Shown: positions 53,230 to 62,932, counted from the stretch's first letter. The stretch: DNA of 64,000 nucleotides from Salinicoccus cyprini (GCF_007713705.1 NZ_VMSJ01000002.1:230323-294322); one strand, 5' to 3'. The notes: generated by a model not told the origin, from the letters alone. A program made the numbers and translations.

Positions 53230-54375
53230 ATGATAACGAACTGGATACCTCAATTCGAATTGCTGGAACAGAGCTGCCAGCAGAAATTGGAAGACCAATA
53301 TCAACTGCTCGATAAGGAAGAAATCAGGAAAGTGTACGAGGATGCATATCGGAACCCTTCGTATGTAGATATGAGTTCGATAAAGGAGGTTCCTTATGCC
53401 ACACCTGCCGAGCTGGATGAAGACATGCTGAATGATGTTGCCTATGATGCCATGGGCAAAGGAGAGGTGGCAGTACTGCTGATGGCTGGTGGTCAGGGAA
53501 CGAGACTCGAGCACCAGGGACCGAAAGGCACATTTTCTTTTGAAGGGCGTTCTCTTTTCGAACTCCAGGCAAACCAGCTGCGAAATTTTGAAGAAAAGGT
53601 AAAGACACCTGTCCAGTGGTACATCATGACAAGTGATATCAACCATGGTGAGACGCTGGCTTTCTTCGAGTCCCATCGCTATTTTGAACTGGATCCGGCA
53701 AATATCCATTTCTTCAGACAGGAGCATTTCCCTGCCCTGTCAAAGGACGGTGAACTGCTGATCACAGAGCAGAAGGATATTCTGCTGACGCCAAATGGTA
53801 ATGGCGGTATTTTCAGCGCATTGAAAAAAAGTAGGATGCTTGATGACATGAAAGCGAGAGGCATCCGTCACGTCTTCATGAACAATGTCGATAATGTTGT
53901 AGTAAAAGTTGCCGATCCGCTGCTCATGGGGCTTCATATTCAGAATGATAACGAAGTGACTTCGAAATCCATCGCTCCAAAACCCGGTGAGAGTGTCGGG
54001 CGTCTGTGCCTTGTGGATGATAGAAAAAGCGTTGTTGAATATACGGAACTGCCTGAAGGTGAAGAAGAGGCATTCAAAAATGGCAACATCGGCATCCATG
54101 CATTCAGCATGAAATATCTGGAGAAAGTTGCAGATGTCAGAATGCCCTACCATCTCGCATTGAAGAAGCTGGAGCATATGAACAGTACATTGCAGGTAGT
54201 CAGAGAAGAAGTGCTCAAGTTCGAAAAGTTCTACTTCGATGCATTTGTGCATGCAGATACCCATATGACGCTGCAGGTCGACCGCAAGGGTGAATTTTCC
54301 CCGCTCAAGAACAAGGTGGGCAAAGACAGCATAGAGACAGCATATAAGGACCTGATGGATGCAGGCGTACTGTGA
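53230..54375 (+). CDS. UDPGP-family UDP-sugar pyrophosphorylase
   Basis: The 381-residue nucleotidyltransferase is of the eukaryotic UDP-GlcNAc/UDP-glucose pyrophosphorylase type (UAP1/AGX-like), unlike bacterial GlmU or GalU. VLLMAGGQGTRLEHQGPKGTF is the nucleotide-binding loop, followed by MTSDINHGETLAFF, FFRQEHFPAL, TPNGNGGIFSAL, VFMNNVDNVVVKVADP. GCGGAGG precedes the ATG at 53230. It could supply UDP-GlcNAc, UDP-GalNAc or UDP-glucose; the nearby polysaccharide synthase and sqdB both need such donors. The next gene overlaps its stop. Confidence 0.87.
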   Translation: MITNWIPQFELLEQSCQQKLEDQYQLLDKEEIRKVYEDAYRNPSYVDMSSIKEVPYATPAELDEDMLNDVAYDAMGKGEVAVLLMAGGQGTRLEHQGPKGTFSFEGRSLFELQANQLRNFEEKVKTPVQWYIMTSDINHGETLAFFESHRYFELDPANIHFFRQEHFPALSKDGELLITEQKDILLTPNGNGGIFSALKKSRMLDDMKARGIRHVFMNNVDNVVVKVADPLLMGLHIQNDNEVTSKSIAPKPGESVGRLCLVDDRKSVVEYTELPEGEEEAFKNGNIGIHAFSMKYLEKVADVRMPYHLALKKLEHMNSTLQVVREEVLKFEKFYFDAFVHADTHMTLQVDRKGEFSPLKNKVGKDSIETAYKDLMDAGVL

Positions 54376-55097
54376 TGTTTCTCCGGCAGAGCGAACCCCA
54401 TAAGAAATTATATTGGAAAAGACATGGGGTGGGTGAAAAGATTGAAGAGTCTCTGAAGCATATTGTGCCGCTATCCTTCGGGGAGGAAGTGGGCAATAGT
54501 GTGAGTCACGGTGTGGCGGCGCTCATATTCATATTCATATTGCCGTTTACAGCAATCTATATGTACGAGCAGGGCGGAACGCTGCATGCAGTGGGAGGTT
54601 CGGTGTATGTCATCAGCATCCTGCTCATGTTTCTCACGTCGACACTGTATCACTCCATGGCACATAATACCCAGCATAAGTACATCATGCGTCTTTTGGA
54701 CCATAGTCTGATCTATGTAGCCATCGCTGGAACGTATACACCAGTGGCACTGTCGGTGATCGGAGGCAAGTGGGGCATCATCACCTTGATCATCCAATGG
54801 GCAGCTGCGATTTTCGGCATCCTCTATAAGGTGCTCAGCCCCAAAGTGAACAGTAAAGTAAGCCTCGGCTTCTACCTGGTGATGGGCTGGATGGCGGTTC
54901 TCTTCTTTCCGCAGATCATCAGCAATACGCACTGGATGTTCATATTCATGCTGACACTTGGTGGCATCAGCTATACGATCGGTGCATGGTTCTATGCTCA
55001 GAAGAACCGCAAGTACTTCCATATGATATGGCATTTCTTCATCATCGTTGCGAGCATTCTGCACTATATCGGCATCGTTTTCTACATCCACGCGTAG
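54375..55097 (+). CDS. trhA: TrhA / hemolysin III family membrane protein
   Basis: The 240-residue protein has seven transmembrane helices and the PAQR/HlyIII pattern: GEEVGNSVSHGVAAL, STLYHSMAHNTQHKYIMRLLDHSLIYVAIAGTYTPVAL, and WHFFIIVASILHYIGIVFY with metal-binding His residues. The family is linked to membrane-lipid fluidity control. An adjacent GTG (54372) precedes the ATG. It overlaps the pyrophosphorylase stop, so they share a transcript, though no strong ribosome site is visible. Confidence 0.87.
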   Translation: MFLRQSEPHKKLYWKRHGVGEKIEESLKHIVPLSFGEEVGNSVSHGVAALIFIFILPFTAIYMYEQGGTLHAVGGSVYVISILLMFLTSTLYHSMAHNTQHKYIMRLLDHSLIYVAIAGTYTPVALSVIGGKWGIITLIIQWAAAIFGILYKVLSPKVNSKVSLGFYLVMGWMAVLFFPQIISNTHWMFIFMLTLGGISYTIGAWFYAQKNRKYFHMIWHFFIIVASILHYIGIVFYIHA

Positions 55098-55108
55098 CTT
55101 GGGCGTTT

Positions 55109-55136
55109 TTGATTTTTCCGTTCAGTTTGTTATGAT
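55109..55136 (+). promoter_or_regulatory. proC promoter
   Basis: TTGATT (55109-55114), 16 bases, TATGAT (55131-55136), 34 bases before the start codon. Confidence 0.6.
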
Positions 55137-55170
55137 AGTTAATGTTGAAATCAAAACGGGAGTTGATTGG

Positions 55171-55977
55171 ATGAAAATCGTCTTTTATGGTGCGGGCAAT
55201 ATGGCAAGTGCCATCTTTATCGGCATGATCGAAAATCGTGTAGTCAAACCGGAGCAGATCTATCTGACGAGCAGAAGCCAGCAGGATAAGGTCATGTTCT
55301 TCAAGGAGAATCTCGGCGTCAACGTTTCCTATGATGATACAGAACTCCTGGATGATGCAGACTATGTCATCCTGGCAAGCAAGCCGCAGAGCTTTCCGGA
55401 TGTGGCCAAAAGAATCCGGCCGTATCTTGAAGAAAAGACAAAGATCGTGTCCGTCATGGCAGGCACCCAGATCAAGACAATCCGGCGCGAACTGCGGACG
55501 GAAAATCCGATTGCCAGAATCATGCCGAATACGAACGCGATGGTACAGCATTCCGTAAGTGGCATCACATACTCCAGGAATTTCCCGGATAAGGATCAGC
55601 TGGTGGAACTGATGGAGAGTTTCGGTACGACGGTGGTGGTTGAAGAAGATGTCATGCATAATATCACCGCTGCCACAGGTTCAGGTTCTGCATTCCTGTA
55701 TTTCATTTATGAAAAGTATGCAGAAAGCCTGATGGAGCTCGGGTTCAGCGAAGAGGAAGCATTGTTTCTGACAAGAAACCTGGTCATCGGTGCCGGGAAA
55801 ATGGTGGAGGATTCTGAACTGCCATTCAGTCAGCTCAGGAAGAATATCACGTCCAAAAAAGGGACGACAGAAGCGGGGCTCAATGCACTGGATGGAGAAG
55901 GCATCAAAAGAATACTCACTGCAACATTGAATGCGGCAGCAAACCGGAGTGAGGAATTGAGCAAGGATGATGAATAG
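55171..55977 (+). CDS. proC: pyrroline-5-carboxylate reductase
   Basis: The 268-residue enzyme performs the last step of proline synthesis with NAD(P)H. The Rossmann turn IVFYGAGNMASAIFIGMI, ARIMPNTNAMVQHSVSGI, and the C-terminal signature region ITSKKGTTEAGLNAL are typical. The frame is open upstream to 55048, but GGGAG sits 8 bases before the ATG at 55171, where the family alignment starts. Proline is a common osmolyte, which suits a salt-tolerant host. A clean terminator follows. Confidence 0.94.
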   Translation: MKIVFYGAGNMASAIFIGMIENRVVKPEQIYLTSRSQQDKVMFFKENLGVNVSYDDTELLDDADYVILASKPQSFPDVAKRIRPYLEEKTKIVSVMAGTQIKTIRRELRTENPIARIMPNTNAMVQHSVSGITYSRNFPDKDQLVELMESFGTTVVVEEDVMHNITAATGSGSAFLYFIYEKYAESLMELGFSEEEALFLTRNLVIGAGKMVEDSELPFSQLRKNITSKKGTTEAGLNALDGEGIKRILTATLNAAANRSEELSKDDE

Positions 55978-56004
55978 TATCGGTTCACGAATTTGTGGAA
56001 AGGG

Positions 56005-56040
56005 AAGTGCTTCATATAGACTGTATATGAAGCACTTTTT
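56005..56040 (+). terminator. terminator after proC
   Basis: AAGTGCTTCATATA (56005-56018), loop GACTG, TATATGAAGCACTT (56024-56037), then T. Confidence 0.92.
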
Positions 56041-56055
56041 GTGAGGAGGAATAAA

Positions 56056-57612
56056 GTGAAGACGTTATATTATAATGGTTCAATATATACAATGAAGGCG
56101 CCTCTCGACACTGTCGAGGCACTGATTGAAGAAAACGGCAGGATACTTCAGACCGGTAAAGTGGAAGTACTCCGCAGCCAGGCGGACAGGGAAGTGGATC
56201 TGAAAGGGCAGACGTTGCTTCCCGGATTGACAGATACGCACCAGCATCTGATTATGATCGGAAAAAAACTGAAATCTCTGGCACTGCATGAAGTGTCAGA
56301 TCTTGATGATATGAAGCGGCTGGTCAGTACATACGAGTCCACTGAAAAATGGAATCTCATTCTTGGCTACGATGAAAACAATTTTCCCGACCAGTACCGC
56401 CCATCCCATGAAGAGCTGGATGCGCTGACGGACAAACCGACACTGGTGACCCGGGTGTGCCAGCATGCCGGTGTCGTCAATACCCGGGGGTTGGAACTGC
56501 TTGGACTGGATCGTACAGTGACAGACCCCGAGGGCGGCTATTACGAACGGGATGAAAATGGAGAGCTGACAGGCTGGGTCTACGATAAGGCATTCGAAGC
56601 CATCAGGGATGCCACGGTCGAGGATGATGTGGATTCGTTGAGCGGTGATATCGAAACGGCAGTCGACCATCTGTATACATATGGTATTACAAATGCGCAT
56701 ACCGAGGACATGTCATATCATGGTCCTTATCAGATGCCTTTGGAAGCATATAAGAAAACACTTGGCCCCGACCGTAAGAAGTTCAGGGTCAACCTGCTCA
56801 GGCATGAACGGGTGTATGATGAGATGGTTGAGGACGCACCGGAATTCATAGAAGACTGGATCGAAAAAGATGCAATGAAGCTGTTTATGGATGGTGCATT
56901 CGGTGGCAGGACGGCTCTCGTCAATGCACCATATGAAGGTACCGAGGACCATGGACTCCAGATCCATTCGAAAGAAGCGCTTGAGTCGCTGGTCAAAAAA
57001 GCCCGTGCCAACAATGACGCGATTGCTGTGCACGTCATCGGCGACAAGGCAAGTGAGCTTGTCGTTGATGCAATCGAGAAGTTCCCCGTGCCGGAAGGCA
57101 AGCATGATCGCCTGATCCACTGCAGTCTGCTGGATGCGTCCCTCATAGAGCGGATGTCCCGGCTGAATGTAATCTGTGATATCCAGCCGACATTCCTGAC
57201 ATCCGATATGCCATGGGTCGAATCCTACCTTGGCACAGAACGTCTGGAATACTTATACGCTTTCCGCACAATGCAGGCGCATGGACTACTGCTCGGCGGC
57301 TCTTCGGACGCACCGATAGAAGCAGTCAATCCGCTGCTTGGTATCCATGCACTTGTAACACGCAGAGGAAAAACAGGTGTGTATAATGAGAAGGAAGCTG
57401 TCAGCCGATATGATGCCTTCAGAATGTATACCCATAATGCCGCAAAGATTGTCTACAAGGCAGATCGGGCAGGGCTGATAGAACCGGGATATTATGCAGA
57501 CTTTGCCATATTCGATAGGGATGTCATGACAGTCGAGGCGGATGAACTGCTTGAAACAAGAGTTGAAAAAACAATTGTAGACGGTACAATCGTCTACGAT
57601 GCACATAACTAG
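56056..57612 (+). CDS. YtcJ-like metal-dependent amidohydrolase
   Basis: The 518-residue amidohydrolase-superfamily enzyme has the metal motif GLTDTHQHLIM (a variant of HxH), LFMDGAFGGRTAL (the carboxylated-Lys region of related enzymes reads differently), IAVHVIGDKASELVVDAIE, HCSLLD, and the late Asp in GGSSDAPIEAVNPLLGIHALVTR. It matches the YtcJ/exoenzyme regulatory AepA group, of unknown substrate. The start is a GTG (56056), with AGGAGG 6 bases upstream; the frame's earlier GTG (56041) lies within the terminator. The opine-dehydrogenase-like gene follows 13 bases later. Confidence 0.85.
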   Translation: MKTLYYNGSIYTMKAPLDTVEALIEENGRILQTGKVEVLRSQADREVDLKGQTLLPGLTDTHQHLIMIGKKLKSLALHEVSDLDDMKRLVSTYESTEKWNLILGYDENNFPDQYRPSHEELDALTDKPTLVTRVCQHAGVVNTRGLELLGLDRTVTDPEGGYYERDENGELTGWVYDKAFEAIRDATVEDDVDSLSGDIETAVDHLYTYGITNAHTEDMSYHGPYQMPLEAYKKTLGPDRKKFRVNLLRHERVYDEMVEDAPEFIEDWIEKDAMKLFMDGAFGGRTALVNAPYEGTEDHGLQIHSKEALESLVKKARANNDAIAVHVIGDKASELVVDAIEKFPVPEGKHDRLIHCSLLDASLIERMSRLNVICDIQPTFLTSDMPWVESYLGTERLEYLYAFRTMQAHGLLLGGSSDAPIEAVNPLLGIHALVTRRGKTGVYNEKEAVSRYDAFRMYTHNAAKIVYKADRAGLIEPGYYADFAIFDRDVMTVEADELLETRVEKTIVDGTIVYDAHN

Positions 57613-57625
57613 AAGGAGGGATTCC

Positions 57626-58723
57626 ATGGGTTTGAAAATCAGTATTTTCGGTGCTGGACATGGTGGCATCACTGCTGCTGTGGATATGACGGAGAGAGGC
57701 CACACGGTGACGCTGTACCAGTCTCCCCAGTCCAAGAAAGACTTGAGTAAAATAGAAGAAACGGGTGAAATCAATTTTAAAGGTTCACCTGTGAAAATTG
57801 ATAGATTCACAAGAAATATTGCAGAAGCCGTAAAAGGTCAGGATGTTCTGATGCTGGCCATACCCTCCACTGCAGTCGAGCCTGTCGCAGAAAGCATTGC
57901 GCCATATCTTGAAGACGGCCAGTATGTGCTGATCAATAGTGCGAGCGCCATGTGCAGTATCCGCTTCAAACGGGTTCTGCATAATATGAAAACGGATGTG
58001 GACGTCAAAGTAGGGGAGACGATGTCACTCACCTATGCTTCAAGATATCACGCCGAGCGTAATGAAGCAGAATTGATCGGCTATAATAAACATAATCTGT
58101 TCGCAGCATACCCTTCCCGGCATACAGAAGAGATGCTCGTCGTTTTCAATCGGATGTATGACTATTTGAAGCCGGCTGAAAATATCATCGAAACAACATT
58201 GAACAATGGAAATCCCGAGAGTCATCCCGGCCCTTCGATTCTGAATGCAGGTAGAATCGACTATGCAGGCGACCAGTTCTACCTATATAAAGAAGGCATT
58301 ACTGAGCATACAGTGAATGTCATCCACCGTATCGATGAAGAACGCCAGGCAATATGCAAAGTACTCGGCTTCGAAGCCCTTTCCAAATCCAAACGGAGTG
58401 TGAGAAGCGGATATTTTGAAGAGGACGAATCGTTGCTCGCGCAGTATAACAATTCCAAAATACTCAAAGATATACTCGGGCCGACCGACCTTGAAAACCG
58501 CTATGTAACAGAAGATGTATCGAATGGTCTGGTATTGTGGGCAAGCATTGGAGATATGGTAGACGTAGACACTCCGGTAATGGATGCTGTCATTACACTG
58601 ACAGGTGTTCTCCTTCGACGTGACTTCTTCAGAGAAGGTGTGACACTAAGCAAGCTCGGCATAGAGAAAGTCAGCAGCGAGGAATTGAACCGGCTGATGA
58701 AGTACGATAGTACAAGAGATTAA
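57626..58723 (+). CDS. octopine/nopaline dehydrogenase family protein
   Basis: The 365-residue NAD(P)-dependent enzyme family reductively joins an amino acid and a 2-oxoacid, or does the reverse. The Rossmann turn ISIFGAGHGGITAAVDM is at the start, and the C-terminal domain carries NGNPESHPGPSILNAG with the conserved catalytic His200. It lacks the extra length of staphylopine dehydrogenase CntM (about 430 residues), and no metallophore transporter is near. AAGGAGGG precedes the ATG at 57626. With the amidohydrolase before it, it may form an opine or N-acyl compound pathway; this is inference. Confidence 0.85.
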   Translation: MGLKISIFGAGHGGITAAVDMTERGHTVTLYQSPQSKKDLSKIEETGEINFKGSPVKIDRFTRNIAEAVKGQDVLMLAIPSTAVEPVAESIAPYLEDGQYVLINSASAMCSIRFKRVLHNMKTDVDVKVGETMSLTYASRYHAERNEAELIGYNKHNLFAAYPSRHTEEMLVVFNRMYDYLKPAENIIETTLNNGNPESHPGPSILNAGRIDYAGDQFYLYKEGITEHTVNVIHRIDEERQAICKVLGFEALSKSKRSVRSGYFEEDESLLAQYNNSKILKDILGPTDLENRYVTEDVSNGLVLWASIGDMVDVDTPVMDAVITLTGVLLRRDFFREGVTLSKLGIEKVSSEELNRLMKYDSTRD

Positions 58724-58764
58724 AAGAAACCCTCCGACAGATCTGTCGGAGGGTTTCTTGTTTC
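58724..58764. terminator. bidirectional terminator
   Basis: AAGAAACCCTCCGACA (58724-58739), loop GATC, TGTCGGAGGGTTTCTT (58744-58759), between convergent genes. Confidence 0.92.
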
Positions 58765-58768
58765 AAGC

Positions 58769-60148
58769 TTATTCGTTGCCGACATCCTTCTGGTAGTACT
58801 TCTTGGAGTTGAAGTATTCCTCCTTCAACTCGATGATTTTCGGCGACAGTATAATCACTGCTATGATGTTAGGCATGATGACGAAGAATAGAGTCAGGTC
58901 AAGGAAAGCCCATAGTATAGTTGCACCGCCGATGGCACCGATGACGATTGATATGACATAGAGTGCCTTCATTAATGTGCCGGCCCATAATCCGAACAGA
59001 TACTCCGCCTGTCTGGCACCATAGAAGACGACTACAGTGATTGTAGAAAAGACGAAGATGACGAGTGCTACAGAAACGGCCGTACTTCCTATAGGACCAA
59101 ATGATTCGGCAAAAGCACGTGCTGTAAGAGATTCCCTGACACTTTCCTCATGCGCATCATTATGCTGCCATACCCCTGTCATTATGACAACAAGCGCTGT
59201 TACGGTACATATGATCAGTGTATCTACAATAATTGCAATGACTGACCATAGCGCCTGCCGGATTGGATGATCGGTTTTAGCAGCTGCATGGGCAATCGGA
59301 GAGGTACCCAAACCGGCTTCATTACTGTAGACGCCCCGCGCAAAGCCCCAACGGATGGTTTCTGCAAGTACTGCCCCGGCACCGCCACCAAGCGCAGCCG
59401 TCGGATTGAATGCTTCTGTGAAGATAAGTGAAAAGACAGCGGGTACTGATGAGATATTCATAAAAATGATGATCAGCCCTGCAAAAATGTAGAACCCGGC
59501 CATGATGGGTACCAGTATCGAGGTGACCTTGCCGATGCGCTTGATGCCGCCGAATACGACAATACCTACAGCAACGGCCATGATGATTCCTGTGATCAAC
59601 GGACTGAATGAGAACGTATCATCTATTGTGCTAGCCACTGAATTGCTTTGCACCATTATACTTGGCACAAGTTCAATCAGCAGAAAAATAGCATACCATG
59701 CAGCGAGCACTTTACCGACAAGCGGCCATTTGATTCCGTTCCTCATATAGTATGTAGGACCACCCACATATTCCCCCACTTCATTTTTTTCGCGGTAATG
59801 CAAGCCTAGAGCCGTTTCGCCGAATTTCAGCGCCATGCCGAATACAGCGATGACCCACATCCAGAAAACTGCACCGGGTCCGCCGAGCATTATAGCTACG
59901 GGCACCCCGACAATATTGGCGGCACCGATTGTCGAGGACAGTGCTGTAGTCAGTGTCTGGAAAGGGGTGATGGTTCCTTTGCCAAACGGTTTCTTACCTA
60001 CCCTGCCGATAGTCTGTTTGAATATATATACAGGGTAGACGAATTGAAAGAATTTCAGTCTGATAGTCAGGTAGATGCTTGTAAAAAGGAGCATGATGAT
60101 GATGGGGTAGCCCCAAAGAAAGCTGGATACTGCTGTAATTATCTCCAT
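58769..60148 (-). CDS. sodium:alanine symporter (AGCS family)
   Basis: The 459-residue protein has about eleven helices. AGCS signatures are TALSSTIGAANIVGVPVAIMLGGPGAVFWMW, GGPTYYMRNG, and GFARGVYSNEAGLGTSPIAHAAAKTDHP. The family imports alanine or glycine with sodium; AlsT-type members also take glutamine. AAGGAGG precedes the ATG. It starts 37 bases after the amylase stop on the same strand and may share its transcript. Confidence 0.9.
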   Translation of the reverse strand: MEIITAVSSFLWGYPIIIMLLFTSIYLTIRLKFFQFVYPVYIFKQTIGRVGKKPFGKGTITPFQTLTTALSSTIGAANIVGVPVAIMLGGPGAVFWMWVIAVFGMALKFGETALGLHYREKNEVGEYVGGPTYYMRNGIKWPLVGKVLAAWYAIFLLIELVPSIMVQSNSVASTIDDTFSFSPLITGIIMAVAVGIVVFGGIKRIGKVTSILVPIMAGFYIFAGLIIIFMNISSVPAVFSLIFTEAFNPTAALGGGAGAVLAETIRWGFARGVYSNEAGLGTSPIAHAAAKTDHPIRQALWSVIAIIVDTLIICTVTALVVIMTGVWQHNDAHEESVRESLTARAFAESFGPIGSTAVSVALVIFVFSTITVVVFYGARQAEYLFGLWAGTLMKALYVISIVIGAIGGATILWAFLDLTLFFVIMPNIIAVIILSPKIIELKEEYFNSKKYYQKDVGNE

Positions 60149-60184
60149 GTTGCGTCCTCCTTGAAAACCGTATTTTTCTCTTGT

Positions 60185-61639
60185 CTATTCATCAGGAAGG
60201 GCGTATACACTGACACTCTGGCTATTCGCATAGAATTCGCCGAATCCTTCTTCATCTATGGTCACGTTATCTTCGCGGTTGCCTGTGAAGTCGACCCATT
60301 CTTCTCCACTGCGCTCTTCTCCAACGTACATTTTCTTAACGCCATCCTCAAGGCCATTTGATACGACAACAGCACAACCGGAGTCTTCGACCTCTTCTTT
60401 GCCGAAACGCACCCAGCCGATGGTATCCGCATGGTCGAAGTAATCTTCCTGCTCGCCAAGTGCTCTGACATGTCTTGCACGAAGCAGCGGATCGATCGCT
60501 TCCGGCAATCCTTCCTTGTCATAGTCTCCATCAATACCATAATAGTCTCCATAAAATACACACGGATAGCCATCTCGTCTAAGCAGGATGAGTGCATAGG
60601 CGGACTGTTTGAACCAGTCATCTACGAAAGATTCCAATCCTTCTCCGGGCTGGGTATCGTGATTATCGACGAAAGTCATCGTATTCCATGGCGCTTCTTT
60701 GACAAGTGTACCTTCGAAAATCTGTGTCAGGTCATAATTCTCCTTTTCATTGGCAGCTTCGAACAGGTTATAGTGAAGTCCAACATCAAAAAGGTCGATG
60801 TCGAATTCAACATCCTTCAGGAATCCTTCCTTGGCTTCGATTTCCGGGTTCCAGAATTCACCGAAGAAATAAATATCCCGATCTGCATACTCCCTGACTT
60901 CATCTATGAATTCGCTGATGAACTTGCTGTCTATATGTTTGACTGCGTCTAGCCTGAAACCATCTACATCCAGCGTATCGGTGAGCCACTTGCCCCACTC
61001 GATCATTTCCGCTTTGACATCCGGATGATCGTAATAGATGTCGGAATACATCAGATAGTCGAAGTTGCCAAGCTCGTCATCTACGTTTTCGCTCCAGTCC
61101 TTATCCTCTCCCACAATTTTGAAGACGCCTGTACGATCTTCTTTGGCATCATAGTCGACGCCAACGAAATGCGTGAAGTTCCATTCGAACTTGCTGTATT
61201 TGCCTTTACGGCCAGGGAAGTAGAAGCGGGTGTAGCCATCAATATCGAAAGGCTCAGAAATTTCCTCCTGGCGGTTCCCTGCATCAACTTCTATCACCTT
61301 GAAAGTTTCAGTGTCGTCGCCGCCAGCCTTGTGATTCATCACGAGATCGATGTATACCATCAGTCCCGCTTCCCGGCATGCTTCAATCGCCTTCTCAAGC
61401 TGTTCGCGTGTACCATATTTGGTGCGTACAGCGCCTTTCTGATCAAACTCTCCGAGATCATAGACGTCATATACTGCATATCCCGCATTGGAAGGGTGAT
61501 CGGCTTTGGTCGGTGGTGGCAGCCATACTGCATCGATTCCCATATCTTTAAGTTCCTGTGCATTATCCTTCAGACGGTCCCAATGCTTACCGTCATCCGG
61601 TACATGCCATTCAAAGTACTGCATGAGTGTAAAGTTCAT
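60185..61639 (-). CDS. cytoplasmic alpha-amylase (GH13)
   Basis: The 484-residue GH13 subfamily-5-like amylase has no signal peptide, so it acts inside the cell. Catalytic residues are Asp231 (GFRLDAVKH), Glu261 (FFGEFWN) and Asp328 (FVDNHDT). MQYFEWHVPDDGKHW and HPSNAGYAVYDVYDLGEF are typical. I chose the ATG at 61639; a TTG 9 bases earlier is in frame and is closer to AAGGGAA, so the start is not settled. With MalQ and GlgP elsewhere in the window, it completes a set for intracellular alpha-glucan breakdown. Confidence 0.9.
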   Translation of the reverse strand: MNFTLMQYFEWHVPDDGKHWDRLKDNAQELKDMGIDAVWLPPPTKADHPSNAGYAVYDVYDLGEFDQKGAVRTKYGTREQLEKAIEACREAGLMVYIDLVMNHKAGGDDTETFKVIEVDAGNRQEEISEPFDIDGYTRFYFPGRKGKYSKFEWNFTHFVGVDYDAKEDRTGVFKIVGEDKDWSENVDDELGNFDYLMYSDIYYDHPDVKAEMIEWGKWLTDTLDVDGFRLDAVKHIDSKFISEFIDEVREYADRDIYFFGEFWNPEIEAKEGFLKDVEFDIDLFDVGLHYNLFEAANEKENYDLTQIFEGTLVKEAPWNTMTFVDNHDTQPGEGLESFVDDWFKQSAYALILLRRDGYPCVFYGDYYGIDGDYDKEGLPEAIDPLLRARHVRALGEQEDYFDHADTIGWVRFGKEEVEDSGCAVVVSNGLEDGVKKMYVGEERSGEEWVDFTGNREDNVTIDEEGFGEFYANSQSVSVYALPDE

Positions 61640-61882
61640 AGTAGTCAACGTTCCCTTCTATAGTTCGTACCTCATATATAGCCTTTTCAGACTGCTTGTA
61701 ATCATAAAAGTTCATACAATTATTCTGAATACATCGATTTCTTGGAATATATCAGCAGAAATCATGTTTCATGAATGTACGCTTCAACTTATCACAAAGT
61801 ATTAAGAACTTTTTCATTTTATGGATATCGGGATATGTTATCATGATGATATTGAATCTAGCCTATAGAAGGAGAATTTCTC
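61640..61882. promoter_or_regulatory. divergent intergenic region before amylase and salA/mrp
   Basis: The region is AT-rich. An extended -10, TGTTATCAT (61836-61844), could serve the rightward gene. I see no distinct -35, no cre site and no small gene. Confidence 0.35.
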
Positions 61883-62932
61883 ATGGTTACTAAAGAACAA
61901 GTAGAAGAAATAGTTGGTAATATAAATGATCCCATTCTTAACGTTCCTATTAAAGAGACGGATGGTATCAAGGAAATCAGCATCAAGGAAGAGAAGAAGC
62001 ATGTAAGTGTCAAAGTGGCAATCGGTCGTCTTGGCGGCCAGGAACAGCTTGACCTGCAGATGAAGGTGGTCAATCTTCTCAAAGAAGCGGGTGCCGACAC
62101 GGTCGGACTGCGATTTGATGAACTGGAAGAGTCGGTGATTGAAAAGCACCGGGGGACTGCAGGCAGTGAAGTGGAGAATAGATTCAAGGATAACAACACG
62201 CAGTTCATCGCTGTTGCTTCAGGTAAAGGCGGTGTTGGAAAGTCGACCGTTGCAGTCAACCTGGCTGTCGCGCTTGCCGAGAAAGGCAAAAAGGTCGGTC
62301 TGATTGATGCGGATATATACGGTTTCAGTGTACCTGATATGATGGGGATTACAGAGAAGCCGGGCATTGAGGATAAGACGATCATTCCGGTTGAACGTTT
62401 TGGAGTCAAAGTGATCTCCATGGCTTTCTTCGTAGAGGAGAATACACCTGTCATATGGAGGGGACCGATGCTTGGCAAGATGATCAGCAGTTTCTTCAAT
62501 GAGGTTGCATGGGGAGAACTTGATTATCTGCTGCTCGACCTGCCGCCAGGCACAGGGGACGTTGCACTCGATGTCCACCAGCTGCTGCCGCACAGCAAGG
62601 AAATCATCGTGACAACGCCGCACCCGACTGCAGCATTCGTAGCAGCACGCGCAGGGGCAATGGCCCAGCATACAGATCATGATATCATCGGTGTAATCGA
62701 GAACATGAGCTACTTCGAAAGTGAACTTACTGAAGAGAAGGAATACGTCTTCGGTAAAGGCGGCGGCGAGAAGCTGGCCCGTGAACTTCAAGTGCCATTG
62801 CTCGGACAGCTGCCTTTAGGGCAACCTGAATGGAATGAACAGGATTTTGCGCCTTCCGTCTATTCTGAAACGCACAGAATCGGCAGTATATATAGAAGCA
62901 TTGCGGACAATGTAATAAAAGAGAGCGAATAA
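61883..62932 (+). CDS. salA: Mrp/ApbC/SalA family P-loop ATPase without cysteines
   Basis: The 349-residue protein has an N-terminal MIP18/DUF59 domain (1-85) and a Mrp-type ATPase with deviant Walker A SGKGGVGKS (113-121), VGLIDADIYGFSVPDMMG and LLLDLPPGTGDVALDVHQLLP. Mrp/ApbC proteins carry Fe-S clusters through a C-terminal CxxC; here that place reads ENMSYFESELTEEKEYVFG, and the whole protein has no cysteine. It is therefore more like Bacillus SalA, which works as a regulator. Fe-S transfer through other residues is not excluded. AAGGAGAA precedes the ATG; kbaA follows 18 bases later. Confidence 0.85.
   Translation: MVTKEQVEEIVGNINDPILNVPIKETDGIKEISIKEEKKHVSVKVAIGRLGGQEQLDLQMKVVNLLKEAGADTVGLRFDELEESVIEKHRGTAGSEVENRFKDNNTQFIAVASGKGGVGKSTVAVNLAVALAEKGKKVGLIDADIYGFSVPDMMGITEKPGIEDKTIIPVERFGVKVISMAFFVEENTPVIWRGPMLGKMISSFFNEVAWGELDYLLLDLPPGTGDVALDVHQLLPHSKEIIVTTPHPTAAFVAARAGAMAQHTDHDIIGVIENMSYFESELTEEKEYVFGKGGGEKLARELQVPLLGQLPLGQPEWNEQDFAPSVYSETHRIGSIYRSIADNVIKESE

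Noticed and set aside
57626..58723. Staphylopine dehydrogenase (CntM) assignment
   Set aside because: The protein is about 70 residues shorter and no cnt synthesis or transport genes lie near.
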